Shown here piece after piece: positions 44,079 to 53,704 of a stretch of 64,000 nucleotides of DNA (position 1 is its first letter; each line of letters starts with the position of its first letter). The notes under the pieces are model-generated. The model was not told the DNA's origin and ran no database searches. It saw nothing but the letters and a program-made list of their open reading frames with translations. The stretch is from a virus, in IMG/VR virus record IMGVR_UViG_3300034061_002572, positions 1-64,000 of that record, one strand, 5' to 3'. The position numbers and the translations under genes are program-made.

Positions 44079-47000
44079 TATCTATAATTAATATTTTTAT
44101 ATTGTTGACTCAACATATTTAACTCTTCAATTTTAGAATTAAATACTTCTTGAGCACTTATTTGTCTTTTAGTTACAGGATCTGTATAAGAGTATGGTAC
44201 ATTATAACTAATATTATTATCTGGATTCTTTTTATCCATAAGAGTAAATATTAAGTTATCATTTGCCTTATCATGATTGACTCTTATACTTCCTACACCA
44301 TATGAATCAGAATATTCAATAGGTCTTCCTGCAGCATCTGCATATATAGCATTTGATGCAAATAATGGTATTCTTGCTCCCATAGCTAAACTGTTATTAG
44401 CAAAGGTTCCGGAAGGTGCAATTACTGATATACCATGATTAAGCATAGCATTATAGTCAGCCATTGTTAGTATATTATTACCTTGACCATTTTCATCTGG
44501 CTTATCATTGGTAGACAAGTATTGTTTTAAAAACTCAGCTGTTGGTCTAATGATCATTGCCTCTTTTCCTAAGTCACCACCTGCTATAGATTGATGCTCT
44601 ATATCAAATGGTGCAAGTTTATTCATTTTAGGATTAGACATGGCTCTATACATTTCTCTCATTATGAACTTTGTCTTAGCATTTTCAGAATAGTTGGCAA
44701 ACCACTCTGTATCTGTTCTTTTTTCCAATGATCTATCAATTGCAGATACACTTGTACCACCAAATGTACCCATTGCATTTGTTCCATCTAAATCTAAACT
44801 CTGAACAGTATTTAAAAACTCTAACATAGCTCTAGTTCCTGGAGCTTGCCTATTCATAGGTAAGACCTGTACAACACTTGACTCAGCATATAAACCAGTA
44901 CCCGGATCATGTGATCCTCTAATAGTAGGAATAGGAAGTTTTTGAATATCACTTCCTGTATAAGCTTGATCTACTGCATTTCTAATTTCATTATACTTTG
45001 AACTTGCAACATTATTTCCTTTTTTAACATTTCCATTAAAACTATTAAAGACATAACTATCACCAAGTTGTTTGTATATTTTTGATTTATCACCACTAGG
45101 ATCTACTTCTTGAATAACATAAGCATTATCGGAAAACCATCCTCCGGCATTTGTTTGTTTTACAATATAACTTTTATTTGAACTAATTAAGCTTTTAATT
45201 AAGTCTCTATCATCAGATATATTTTTTCTATTTCCATTTTTATCAATGTAAACAGCATCCATACCTTCATTAGTTCCTAATGCACTATTGATACTTTTTC
45301 TTGCATCATCACCATTTTTATAAAATTTGGCACCAGCACTTCCTAGTTCACCCTTTTCATATAAATATTTACCAATATTATATGCAACATTTTTATAGTT
45401 TTTATCTGTAACATTAATTTGTTTTTTAGAAACAGGATCATATACAGTAGAACCACTTCCTGAAATTAAATCTGTACTACCATACTTTTTAGTAAACAAT
45501 TTTTCAAATTCTTCTTCAGATCTTAGTCTTCCTGTTTTTTCATCAAATGCTAAACTGACATATTTAGGATCAGCTCCCATTCTTAATACTTCTTGTTTAG
45601 CAAGATCACCTGTTCTTTTAATATAGTCAGCATCATTTTTTGCAAAAGTAATTAACTGACCAAAGTTTGAACTAGCTTGATCATATGTAGGTTTTAATCT
45701 TTGTACATTTAATAAATGAGCATGAGCATTAAAGTAACCATCAATTCTATTTTTTACTTGTTGTAGTCTTTCAGGTCTGTTAATTGCATATTTGCTCATG
45801 TCACTCATGAACTGATCCAAAGATTTTACTTTTTCACCTTTCTTTAAAGGTCTATCACCATACTGTAATCTTTTTAAATCTTCTTGACTAAATTGATTAC
45901 TGCTTTCTAGTGCCTTGAAAATATCTCTAGTTGTATTCCAAAATGGATCTGAGTATTCACTTCTAACTTGACCTTCAAAATACTTTTGTAATTTTCTTAC
46001 ACTTGTTTCACCTGTAGCATTTCCACCTTCACCAAATCCAGGTCTTGCAAATAAAGCTAAGTTATTATCAACTAGTTCTGTTTTAACTACTGGTTTGCCT
46101 GTACGTTTGTCAATTATTGGATTACCATTCTCATCTGTTTGTACAACATCTTCAAGTATGCTAGTTCCTGATTCCAGTCTCCATTTTCTATCAATGTTAT
46201 CTGCTTCCCCTTGATTCCTTGCTTTTACAGCAGCTAGAGTTCCTGCATTTCTTAGACGTATTTGGGCCATTTCATTTGCATGTTTCTCTGCAATAACAGC
46301 ATATGGATTTTCTTTTTGAGTAACCTTATAATCTCTATATGCATTTATTTGAGCTGCCTCATTTAAATGTTTTGATAGTTTATTCCAAGTCATTCCGTTG
46401 TCTACTTTCATTCTTAAGGATTTAATATCTCCATAAGGATTTTCAAATCCGGAATCACCTTGACCTGTAAAGTATTCTTCATTCTGATCTCTGAACCTGT
46501 CTAATACTTTATCATTTATTTCTTTGTTTCTTTTTAAATCCTCAAGATATTTTTCGGCACCCTCTCTTGCTGTACCATTCTTTATTTGAGTTTCTATATC
46601 TTTAATTTTTGAATCATATGAATTAGAAACTTGTTGAGTTGATTTATATGATTCTTGTACTTGTTGTTTTAGAACATTGAAGTTATCTTTAAGATATTGC
46701 ATTTCTGCTGCTTCTTTATTTCCATTAAACTGTGCAGCATTCTCTTCTATGTAATCTTTACGTTTTACATAAGCAAGAGTTCTATAAACATCTTGAATAC
46801 CAGGATCATTACCAAGTTCTGATTCAAACAATTTGCTTAATGGCTCCATTATCTGTTCACCATTCTTTGTTTGATACATCCATTTACCGTCTTCAGAAAA
46901 TGAAGGTGTTTCCATAGAAATTCCAGATTCTTTAGCAAGTAACCTAGCTTCTTTAAATACATTTCTAAATGGTGTATAGGCAACATTACCAAATTGCATT

Positions 47001-47479
47001 GATTCTTCATCTGATGAATTCTTAAATTCTTCAGTTAAATAGTCAATAGCTTTTATACCTTCATTAAAGTACATCTCACGTTTCTCCTTATTGGTTTCAT
47101 TCTTCAATGACATGCCATAAGCTCTTTGTGCATTCTTAGTTTTAGTCCAAGCCATGTCTTTCATAAGGACATTGTCCTCATAAAATGGTTTGAATACTTG
47201 CATAGCCTGATCAACATTCTGACTAAGTGATAAGTCTAATCCAGCTACTCTCTGTAGATTAAACTCAATATTCTTCATAAGATCCTCTTTCTTTTTAATG
47301 TTAGGATCTCTAGTTAAATCTGCATAAAAATATTGACCATATACATTATTAAGAGCTTTCCAATTTGTGTCATACTGTGATTGTTTGACTTGTAACAAAT
47401 TAGACTCAAAATTTAAGTCAGGTTGATACGGTTGATACTGAGGTATATATGATGTAACTCCTTGTATATAAGTTGCCAT
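44078..47479 (-). CDS. Virion cargo protein, 1,133 aa
   Basis: Opens with MATYIQGVTSYIPQYQPYQP, followed by DLNFESNLLQVKQSQYDTNW and FYADLTRDPNIKKKEDLMKN, a beginning I associate with large ejected or structural proteins of crAss-like and related Bacteroidetes phages. Most of the chain is helical and charged with coiled-coil-like stretches to about residue 700 (for example QNGKE-type spacing in the 250-330 region). The last part is beta-rich. No catalytic motif is visible. Placement between smaller virion proteins and the giant genes supports a cargo role. A 63-base AT-rich gap lies upstream. Confidence 0.8.
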   Translation of the reverse strand: MATYIQGVTSYIPQYQPYQPDLNFESNLLQVKQSQYDTNWKALNNVYGQYFYADLTRDPNIKKKEDLMKNIEFNLQRVAGLDLSLSQNVDQAMQVFKPFYEDNVLMKDMAWTKTKNAQRAYGMSLKNETNKEKREMYFNEGIKAIDYLTEEFKNSSDEESMQFGNVAYTPFRNVFKEARLLAKESGISMETPSFSEDGKWMYQTKNGEQIMEPLSKLFESELGNDPGIQDVYRTLAYVKRKDYIEENAAQFNGNKEAAEMQYLKDNFNVLKQQVQESYKSTQQVSNSYDSKIKDIETQIKNGTAREGAEKYLEDLKRNKEINDKVLDRFRDQNEEYFTGQGDSGFENPYGDIKSLRMKVDNGMTWNKLSKHLNEAAQINAYRDYKVTQKENPYAVIAEKHANEMAQIRLRNAGTLAAVKARNQGEADNIDRKWRLESGTSILEDVVQTDENGNPIIDKRTGKPVVKTELVDNNLALFARPGFGEGGNATGETSVRKLQKYFEGQVRSEYSDPFWNTTRDIFKALESSNQFSQEDLKRLQYGDRPLKKGEKVKSLDQFMSDMSKYAINRPERLQQVKNRIDGYFNAHAHLLNVQRLKPTYDQASSNFGQLITFAKNDADYIKRTGDLAKQEVLRMGADPKYVSLAFDEKTGRLRSEEEFEKLFTKKYGSTDLISGSGSTVYDPVSKKQINVTDKNYKNVAYNIGKYLYEKGELGSAGAKFYKNGDDARKSINSALGTNEGMDAVYIDKNGNRKNISDDRDLIKSLISSNKSYIVKQTNAGGWFSDNAYVIQEVDPSGDKSKIYKQLGDSYVFNSFNGNVKKGNNVASSKYNEIRNAVDQAYTGSDIQKLPIPTIRGSHDPGTGLYAESSVVQVLPMNRQAPGTRAMLEFLNTVQSLDLDGTNAMGTFGGTSVSAIDRSLEKRTDTEWFANYSENAKTKFIMREMYRAMSNPKMNKLAPFDIEHQSIAGGDLGKEAMIIRPTAEFLKQYLSTNDKPDENGQGNNILTMADYNAMLNHGISVIAPSGTFANNSLAMGARIPLFASNAIYADAAGRPIEYSDSYGVGSIRVNHDKANDNLIFTLMDKKNPDNNISYNVPYSYTDPVTKRQISAQEVFNSKIEELNMLSQQYKNINYR

Positions 47480-47542
47480 AGTATTTTTTTATCTGATATG
47501 TAAAACTATTAAAATTTTTAAAGTTTAATAAACATTAAAAGT
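47480..47542 (-). promoter_or_regulatory. AT-rich gap with inverted repeat between two late genes
   Basis: One of only two gaps over 50 bases in the late arm. Read leftwards it starts at the stop codon of the 773-aa gene with TAAACTTTTAATGTTTA, which can form a short stem (TAAAC/GTTTA), and then has a near-palindromic TTAAAAATTTTAA. There is no T-run terminator and no exact TAnnTTTG box. It may hold an internal late promoter or a transcript-processing site; I see no gene in it. Confidence 0.35.
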
Positions 47543-49864
47543 TTAGAGAATAAAAGGATAAACAATATCTCCATATACGAATCCACCATCATCAAAGTAC
47601 TGACCTCCGACCATATAAACCGGACCACCATAAGCTTGATACATCATATCAGCTGGAGTAAACCCCCTATTACCTGAATCCATTTTGATTGCCGCCATTA
47701 AGGTTTTATCATCAAATCCAGGATAAAGTTGTTTATACTTCATTAGCTTATCTAGAGTACTGGTTGATTGTTCAGGTTTAATCTTTTTCCCTCCTTTAAA
47801 TATTCCAATACCTGTTCTTGGTGCAATAGCAAATTGTTCAGTTTGTTCATTGTATGTATTAGCAGCACCTGTTATACCTTTATTTAACTTCTCTGTTTTT
47901 CTAGCTGCCCAATCATTAAGTTCATTGTTCCAGTTTTGATTTCCTGTACTTAATTCATCTACATATCCTTTTCTTAACTTACCTTGATTTACCATATTTC
48001 TATCAAGAACTCCAAAGTTTGCTTCTCTTTCTGCATTCTCAATACCGGTATTTTCTAAGTTAGTTCTATCAATAATACCTTCTGGATTACTTTGCATCTG
48101 AGTAAGTATAGCTTGTTTAGCTGATGCAGGACCTGCACTTCTTCTTACTTGTTGTGTTCTTCCTGCCTCACTAGCTAACTGAGCTTGTACTTCACCAATC
48201 CAGTTTTTCTTGATATTTTCAAATTCAGGAGCATCAACACTTGGAAGATAAGGGTTTTCTTTGCGGTGTCTTTCATTCATCACAGTATTAAACTCATTGA
48301 TATCTTGCTGTCTCCACTCCGGCCAAAATTCACCTTGAGGTTGTTGCATTCCCATATATTGACCTGAACCACCACCTTCTCCACAGTCTGGTTCAGAACC
48401 ATCTTCCGGACAATCAACTGCAATCTTTTTAGAAGGATCATTAGGATCAGGACAGTAACATTCATCACCAGGAACGGTAGTTGTTGATGTTGCACATGTT
48501 TCAGGAAGACAGTTTCCATTCTCATCTTTATCAGCAAACATACCTTCAATAACATTACCTTGAGCATCTTTACATGGGCAATCTTGTTCTTCCATATAAA
48601 TAGCTTGTTCACTTTCTACAGCACCCTTTTGTTCACATGGTTTAAGTGTAGCTATAGCAGATTTATTTAATCCGGCATAAGCTACTACTTCTTCAGCAGT
48701 TTTACCATAATGCCTAGAACCAGGTGTTTTCATATTTCTACAAAGATCATTTACAAGATTTGGGTTACTTCCTCCACCTGAAGGAGCCCTGCTCCTATCA
48801 TATTCTTTTCTACCTTCTACTTTACCTGTAGTTTTATTATATTTATACTCACCTCTTTCATCTTTTCTTGTTTCCCAAGTACTTTTTCCATATTCATCCT
48901 TGCCTACTTTTTTAGTATCTTTTGGTCTACCTTTAACTTCATCACCTTTATCATATTGTTTTAAACCTCCATATCTCATTTCATATGGATCATTATAAAA
49001 CGGTAAACCATAACCACCCATAGACATTCCATACATAGCCATAGGAGCTTGTTGCATCATCTCTGGAGACATTTCTTCTTTAGGCATTGGTTGAGCAATT
49101 GGTTGACCATCAGGCATTACTGTTGGAGCTGTTCCATCTGGTTGATCTTCTATAGGTTCAGAGTAATCATTAGGCATTTGAGGAATATTGTTTTCTTCAC
49201 TCATTTCCTCTTGCTGCTGTTTGTTTGGATCATTTGGAAGAATGTCTTCATCCGATAATCCAACAGACTGCATGTATGGTTTTGCTACCTCTGGTATTCC
49301 TTGTGGAAATCCTTTCTTTCCTTCTTGAGCTAATGCTAATGCACCAAGTTTAATAACATATTTTTTGATCATCATCTCAGCTGTTCTTCTTGTCATCTCA
49401 TCTGAGTCTGGATCCTCAAGCATAGTTCTATACTTGTTTATGTCATATGGTTTAGCAAGTTCTGCCGGAGTATATGATTTTTTACCACATGGTTTATTGA
49501 ACATCTTTAACATAGTACAGTCACTTATCTTCATAGATTTAGTATCACTGAAGATAAATGTACCATCAGGAAGATTCAAAGGAACTCCTCCTTCATGATG
49601 TCTCTTACCTTTAATAATTTTATGTTCCGGAAACCCATCACCATTAATATCCCCAAATGCTGTCTCTCCTCCTTCAGCTTCTAGATTGGCTTCATCTCTT
49701 GGAACACTTGTTAAGTACTTGCTATCTTGTTTAGGTTTCTTTCCAATGTAAGCATTGTAATCTCTACCACCCATAGCAGGGACGTCATTAACAAGAGAAC
49801 CTTGAACTTGGTATCCAGTTCTTGCCGTTGGCAAATGTGTAATTCTTACTTTAAACTTTTTCAT
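47543..49864 (-). CDS. Virion cargo protein, 773 aa, Gly-rich with cysteine cluster
   Basis: The N-terminal ~200 residues include EGGETAFGDINGDGFPEHKI and HHEGGVPLNLPDGTFIFSDT, then SYTPAELAKPYDINKYRTML and GFPQGIPEVAKPY. I recognise this as a pattern typical of Bacteroidetes phage structural proteins, unnamed. A methionine/proline/glycine-rich linker follows (about 210-300). Residues ~374-495 contain a cysteine cluster (DCPCKD near 427, ECYCPDP, DCPEDG), and the C-terminus is AYGGPVYMVGGQYFDDGGFV and YGDIVYPFIL. Double-glycine motifs occur throughout. No catalytic motif. Its stop begins the AT-rich gap before the 1,133-aa gene. Confidence 0.8.
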   Translation of the reverse strand: MKKFKVRITHLPTARTGYQVQGSLVNDVPAMGGRDYNAYIGKKPKQDSKYLTSVPRDEANLEAEGGETAFGDINGDGFPEHKIIKGKRHHEGGVPLNLPDGTFIFSDTKSMKISDCTMLKMFNKPCGKKSYTPAELAKPYDINKYRTMLEDPDSDEMTRRTAEMMIKKYVIKLGALALAQEGKKGFPQGIPEVAKPYMQSVGLSDEDILPNDPNKQQQEEMSEENNIPQMPNDYSEPIEDQPDGTAPTVMPDGQPIAQPMPKEEMSPEMMQQAPMAMYGMSMGGYGLPFYNDPYEMRYGGLKQYDKGDEVKGRPKDTKKVGKDEYGKSTWETRKDERGEYKYNKTTGKVEGRKEYDRSRAPSGGGSNPNLVNDLCRNMKTPGSRHYGKTAEEVVAYAGLNKSAIATLKPCEQKGAVESEQAIYMEEQDCPCKDAQGNVIEGMFADKDENGNCLPETCATSTTTVPGDECYCPDPNDPSKKIAVDCPEDGSEPDCGEGGGSGQYMGMQQPQGEFWPEWRQQDINEFNTVMNERHRKENPYLPSVDAPEFENIKKNWIGEVQAQLASEAGRTQQVRRSAGPASAKQAILTQMQSNPEGIIDRTNLENTGIENAEREANFGVLDRNMVNQGKLRKGYVDELSTGNQNWNNELNDWAARKTEKLNKGITGAANTYNEQTEQFAIAPRTGIGIFKGGKKIKPEQSTSTLDKLMKYKQLYPGFDDKTLMAAIKMDSGNRGFTPADMMYQAYGGPVYMVGGQYFDDGGFVYGDIVYPFIL

Positions 49865-49872
49865 AATTGCTA

Positions 49873-52800
49873 TTATAAAAATTCAACTTTACCACCTGCT
49901 TTTAAGATCTCACGAATTTGATCCATAGTAAGTTGATATTCACCATTTTCTTTTAATCCTGTAGTACCACCTTTTTTAACAACTCCTTCAAAGCCCATTT
50001 TGTTAAATGTTCCTGAATTTTCTTCCCATGGTCCGGTTTCTATTCTTTGTCTAGAAGGTTGATCAGCATATGCTAAATTCTGCATAGCAGGTACATAATT
50101 ATTTCTAAATCCTTGTAGTTGATCCATATTAGTTACAAAAGATCTTGCACCAGCTTTTAAAGTATTTGCTAATCTATCTGGATGAAAAGTCTTAGCTGTT
50201 TGTTTTTTAACTTTAATCTGTTCAGTATCTTTTTCATAACATGGACTTGAAGGATCTTGTTTTTGTTCTTCTGTACAGTTATCTAACATTTTTTGTTTAG
50301 AATCCATAACAGCTGTTCCAACAGGATCTGTTACCCAACTAGGAACTGAATTGCCCATAGGATTTACTTGATTATTAATCTCACCGGCTATTTGAAATTC
50401 TGGTATATAACCACCATCCTCAAATGCAAATGGAGGAATATAACCGCCATAACCAAATTCACCACTTACATTGTACATACCTGAACCCGTATTTCTACCT
50501 GGGTTATACATAGGTTTATTTGCCGGACTATTTGGATTTACTGGTGGTCCTTCTATACCTTCAGAAACATTATACATTCCTGATCCAGTATTTGGTTTTG
50601 GTTTATATGTCTGTTGTTGATTACAATTAGGACCAAAACAACCAGTTTTTATAGCTCCACTGTCCATAGCTTTTTGCATAAGTTCAGGAGTTATAGATGA
50701 CTGGTTATCATTCATCATATCTTCACCTCTACCTAATTGCCTAGCTGTTCTTCTTTCTCCTCTTCTAATTTGTCTTTGTGCTCTATTTGATAATCCTTCT
50801 GTGTTAGAATAAATATTAGATCCTTGAGTTTGAGTAGATGTATTTCCTGTTGGTTGATTAGAACCTAAAGTTTGACCTTGTTTATTTACTAAGTTAGGAT
50901 CTAAAGGATTAGACTGAATATTATCTGGAATACCATTGTTATCCAAATCATTTGATGGCTGTCCTTGACCAAGAGATCCAGGTTTGGCAAAGTCAAAAGT
51001 ATATACTCTATCTTTATTAAATCCTAAATTTCTTTCAAACCAATTACCATCTTGTTTTCTCTCTTTAGAATACTTCATACCTGTAGGAACCATTCCAGAC
51101 TTTTGAATATTTGCTAATGAAGCTGCATAAGCTTGCATAGGATTAACAGCAATATTACCTTGTTTACCACCACCGTATGGTGTAAAGTAATCAAAGTCTT
51201 TAGTCATCATTCCAAATAGATTACCATACTGACCCATTCTACCTGAGTAACCTGGTGCATAACTTGGTCTTCCCCACATAGGTTGCCCAGCTCCAGCACT
51301 ACCAAATGAACCAGGATAATATTGTTGTTCATTATAATACTGTTGCTGACCTTGCTGAGGATTTTGTTTTTTACTATATTCTTCAAACATTTTTTGTACA
51401 TCCTCTCTAGTAAGCCCAGTATTTTGACCTTGTTGTACTTCACTGTCCTTCTCTCCATCAAAATGATATAACCCACCATGTTTGAAATAAGGATCACTAA
51501 CATCTTTAGAATAAGTAAAATCCATGTCAGCATTATCTATATCATCTCCACCATATATGTATTTGTATAGATCTGGATTTATAGCTCCTCCTGTTTGTTT
51601 CTTCTTTTTCTTTTTATTTTTTATTTCCTCTTTTGCTTTATTTAATGCCTTAGTATGTCTATTAGTGATATGATTCTGAAAACCATCAGAAAGTACAGAT
51701 GGTGTTTCACCAATACTACTAAGTCCTAATAAATCTGCTCCATCATCAATTGCATTGTCCATATCTGTTCTAGTTTTGTATGGACTATTTGAATATGGAT
51801 TACTTGACTTAGAACCAGATGCACCAGGTCCTAATTGTTTAGGATTAGATCCGGAACCCAATGATTTAGGTCCACCAGGAAGTTGTCTTTGACTATTAGG
51901 TAAACCTTTAGGGTTATTTCCAAAACCTCTAGAACCTATATTACCTATCATTCTAGTTCCAAATGTCATAGCATCTTTAATACCTGGTACACCTAATACT
52001 ATATCTTGTATTAGTTCATCATCTGCATATGAAGCTTGAGGTTTCATAGAACCATCCGCATTATAAAGATATGGTTGAGACTTGATCATTTGTTGTGTCA
52101 CTTGACTTTGACTTTTTTTCTTCCATTCTTCCATTACCTGTTTAGGAGTTTTTCCTGCCTTATCTCCTAAAGTATACTTACCAGAATTTTTATCAAAGCC
52201 GTACCATTGATCATATTCAGGTCTTCCCCATTTATCTTTTTTAAATTTATTTTTTTTAGCTTTAGCCTCATCCGGATCAAAACCAAACCACTCATCACCT
52301 TCTGATCTTCCCCAAGCATCTTTCTTTTTCTTAGGTTGAATTACATTTTGTCTTTGGTTATTTGAAGTTCCATCACCTGCAGTACCTTGATTTAATTCAG
52401 AGTTTGCTGTACCTGGTGAAGATCCTGCATTTGGATTATTAGCATCGAGTCCTGTATTTTTTGCTGCATCTGCATTAGCTTGTCCTTGAACAGTTTCAGA
52501 ACTAGTTGCAGTTGAATTAGGTGTGTCTTTTGCTACTTTATCTAATGCTTCTTTATTTTCAGTTTTTGCAACTATAGCTGTAGGAGTTTCAGAAGATGAT
52601 TTAACTCTAGTGCCTTTAATTTTATAAGTAGGAGAATACCATCCACCACTATAACTTTGCATCATACCCGGCATTACAGAACCAAAACCAAACATACCTT
52701 GCATCATTTTGGGATCCCAAGATACATTAGCAGATCTTAATCCACCTAGTAAACCAAACTTGTAATCAGCAGAAACTCCCGGAGGTGCAAACGGTACACC

Positions 52801-53646
52801 AAACATAGCTCTATTAGCTCTTCTCAATCTTCTATTAGCTCCACCAAATTGAAACTCTTGATTCATCATTGACTCATACTGTTGTTCTGCAAATTTTTTA
52901 TTTACAGCATTCTGAGCATTTTGTTTTACAGCAGGTACAAATGTTTCTTTACTTGTTAAGTAGTTACCTTTAATGTCATCTGCTGTTCCTCTTAATGATG
53001 CAGTATTTGTATCTTGTTGCTCCATACCTTCTTCAGCTTTAGAAAGTCTGGACATAGTTTCTCTAATAAACTTTCGTTTACCATTAGATCCACCATACTT
53101 CATAACATCTTTAAATGCTTTATACTCATCAGGATCATTCCCTTCTAATGCACTACTTGACATCAACATGTCATTAATCATTTGGTCATCTTCACCATCA
53201 TCACTTGCAGTACTATCATCATAGTATCCATAATCAGTTGTTGATTCTTCTTCATCTGTATCTGTATCAACTTCTGTATTATTATTAGCAGTAACTATAT
53301 CTTCTTCATCCTCATTCTCACCTAGAAAATTTGCTACTGTTTGTAAAGCTTGTTTACCTGCACCATTTATAATGCTTTGTATTGCACTAGGGTCTAGATT
53401 CATTTGTTGCAGTTCTGCAGCTTTCTGAGACATTAATGGTCTTATATCAGCATTCTCTGGATCAGGATCCTTCATTATTGTATTAACAAAGTAACTTGAT
53501 AAATCTGAAACTATTTGAGCTAAGTCTACAGCTGGTGCTTCTTCTTGCATACCACCCGAAACAAATTTTCTCATTGCAACTTGTTCTCTAGTGTAATAAC
53601 CCGGTGTTTCTCCAGGTTGAGCTTTTCTTATTTTATATCTTCCCAT
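49873..53646 (-). CDS. Virion cargo protein, 1,257 aa, low-complexity with internal repeats
   Basis: Long disordered Gly/Asn/Gln/Pro-rich chain. An acidic helical N-terminal part (~20-170) is followed by linkers and several duplicated short units: WGRxExDxWxGFD at about 442-458 and 470-486, and NTGSGMYNVS near 1,018 and 1,051. A lysine run (KNKKKKKKQTGG) lies near 680. Double glycines recur (YGGDDID, KHGGLYHFDG, YGGYIPPFAFEDGGYIPEF), and the last 25 residues (QLTMDQIREILKAGGKVEFL at the very end) match a module in the neighbouring 807-aa protein. No enzymatic domain seen. The role is probably cargo or internal virion protein by position. 8 bases separate it from the next gene. Confidence 0.78.
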   Translation of the reverse strand: MGRYKIRKAQPGETPGYYTREQVAMRKFVSGGMQEEAPAVDLAQIVSDLSSYFVNTIMKDPDPENADIRPLMSQKAAELQQMNLDPSAIQSIINGAGKQALQTVANFLGENEDEEDIVTANNNTEVDTDTDEEESTTDYGYYDDSTASDDGEDDQMINDMLMSSSALEGNDPDEYKAFKDVMKYGGSNGKRKFIRETMSRLSKAEEGMEQQDTNTASLRGTADDIKGNYLTSKETFVPAVKQNAQNAVNKKFAEQQYESMMNQEFQFGGANRRLRRANRAMFGVPFAPPGVSADYKFGLLGGLRSANVSWDPKMMQGMFGFGSVMPGMMQSYSGGWYSPTYKIKGTRVKSSSETPTAIVAKTENKEALDKVAKDTPNSTATSSETVQGQANADAAKNTGLDANNPNAGSSPGTANSELNQGTAGDGTSNNQRQNVIQPKKKKDAWGRSEGDEWFGFDPDEAKAKKNKFKKDKWGRPEYDQWYGFDKNSGKYTLGDKAGKTPKQVMEEWKKKSQSQVTQQMIKSQPYLYNADGSMKPQASYADDELIQDIVLGVPGIKDAMTFGTRMIGNIGSRGFGNNPKGLPNSQRQLPGGPKSLGSGSNPKQLGPGASGSKSSNPYSNSPYKTRTDMDNAIDDGADLLGLSSIGETPSVLSDGFQNHITNRHTKALNKAKEEIKNKKKKKKQTGGAINPDLYKYIYGGDDIDNADMDFTYSKDVSDPYFKHGGLYHFDGEKDSEVQQGQNTGLTREDVQKMFEEYSKKQNPQQGQQQYYNEQQYYPGSFGSAGAGQPMWGRPSYAPGYSGRMGQYGNLFGMMTKDFDYFTPYGGGKQGNIAVNPMQAYAASLANIQKSGMVPTGMKYSKERKQDGNWFERNLGFNKDRVYTFDFAKPGSLGQGQPSNDLDNNGIPDNIQSNPLDPNLVNKQGQTLGSNQPTGNTSTQTQGSNIYSNTEGLSNRAQRQIRRGERRTARQLGRGEDMMNDNQSSITPELMQKAMDSGAIKTGCFGPNCNQQQTYKPKPNTGSGMYNVSEGIEGPPVNPNSPANKPMYNPGRNTGSGMYNVSGEFGYGGYIPPFAFEDGGYIPEFQIAGEINNQVNPMGNSVPSWVTDPVGTAVMDSKQKMLDNCTEEQKQDPSSPCYEKDTEQIKVKKQTAKTFHPDRLANTLKAGARSFVTNMDQLQGFRNNYVPAMQNLAYADQPSRQRIETGPWEENSGTFNKMGFEGVVKKGGTTGLKENGEYQLTMDQIREILKAGGKVEFL
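50468..50592 (-). repeat. Direct repeat NTGSGMYNVS in the 1,257-aa protein
   Basis: Two copies of a 10-residue unit about 33 residues apart: 50592-50566 and 50493-50468 reading leftwards. Both carry the same ten residues but differ at several third codon positions, so they are old or selected at the protein level. The stretch between is Pro/Asn-rich. Confidence 0.75.
52187..52326 (-). repeat. Imperfect repeat WGRxExDxWxGFD in the 1,257-aa protein
   Basis: Two copies, KDAWGRSEGDEWFGFDPD (about 52326-52271) and KDKWGRPEYDQWYGFDKN (about 52240-52187), share Trp-Gly-Arg, Glu, Asp, Trp, Gly-Phe-Asp. They may be small beta-hairpin or aromatic peptide modules binding the same partner. Confidence 0.7.
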
Positions 53647-53704
53647 GATATTGGTTATATAATAAATATACTAAATTTTAAATTAATAACTAAACTTTAT
53701 AAGT
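53647..53704 (-). promoter_or_regulatory. AT-rich gap with hairpin between two late genes
   Basis: The second gap over 50 bases in the late arm. A perfect 8-bp inverted repeat CTAAACTT / AAGTTTAG (53690-53697 and 53701-53708, 3-base loop) overlaps the stop codon of the 807-aa gene. Downstream in the direction of transcription is TTTAGTATATT (53676-53666), also found just before the 193-aa gene at 63,827-63,817. The hairpin may be a weak terminator, RNA-processing or promoter-associated site. No gene in it. Confidence 0.4.

Noticed and set aside
51595-51625. Lysine-codon run as a programmed frameshift site in the 1,257-aa gene
   Set aside because: The main frame continues far beyond it and no alternative frame of useful length starts there.
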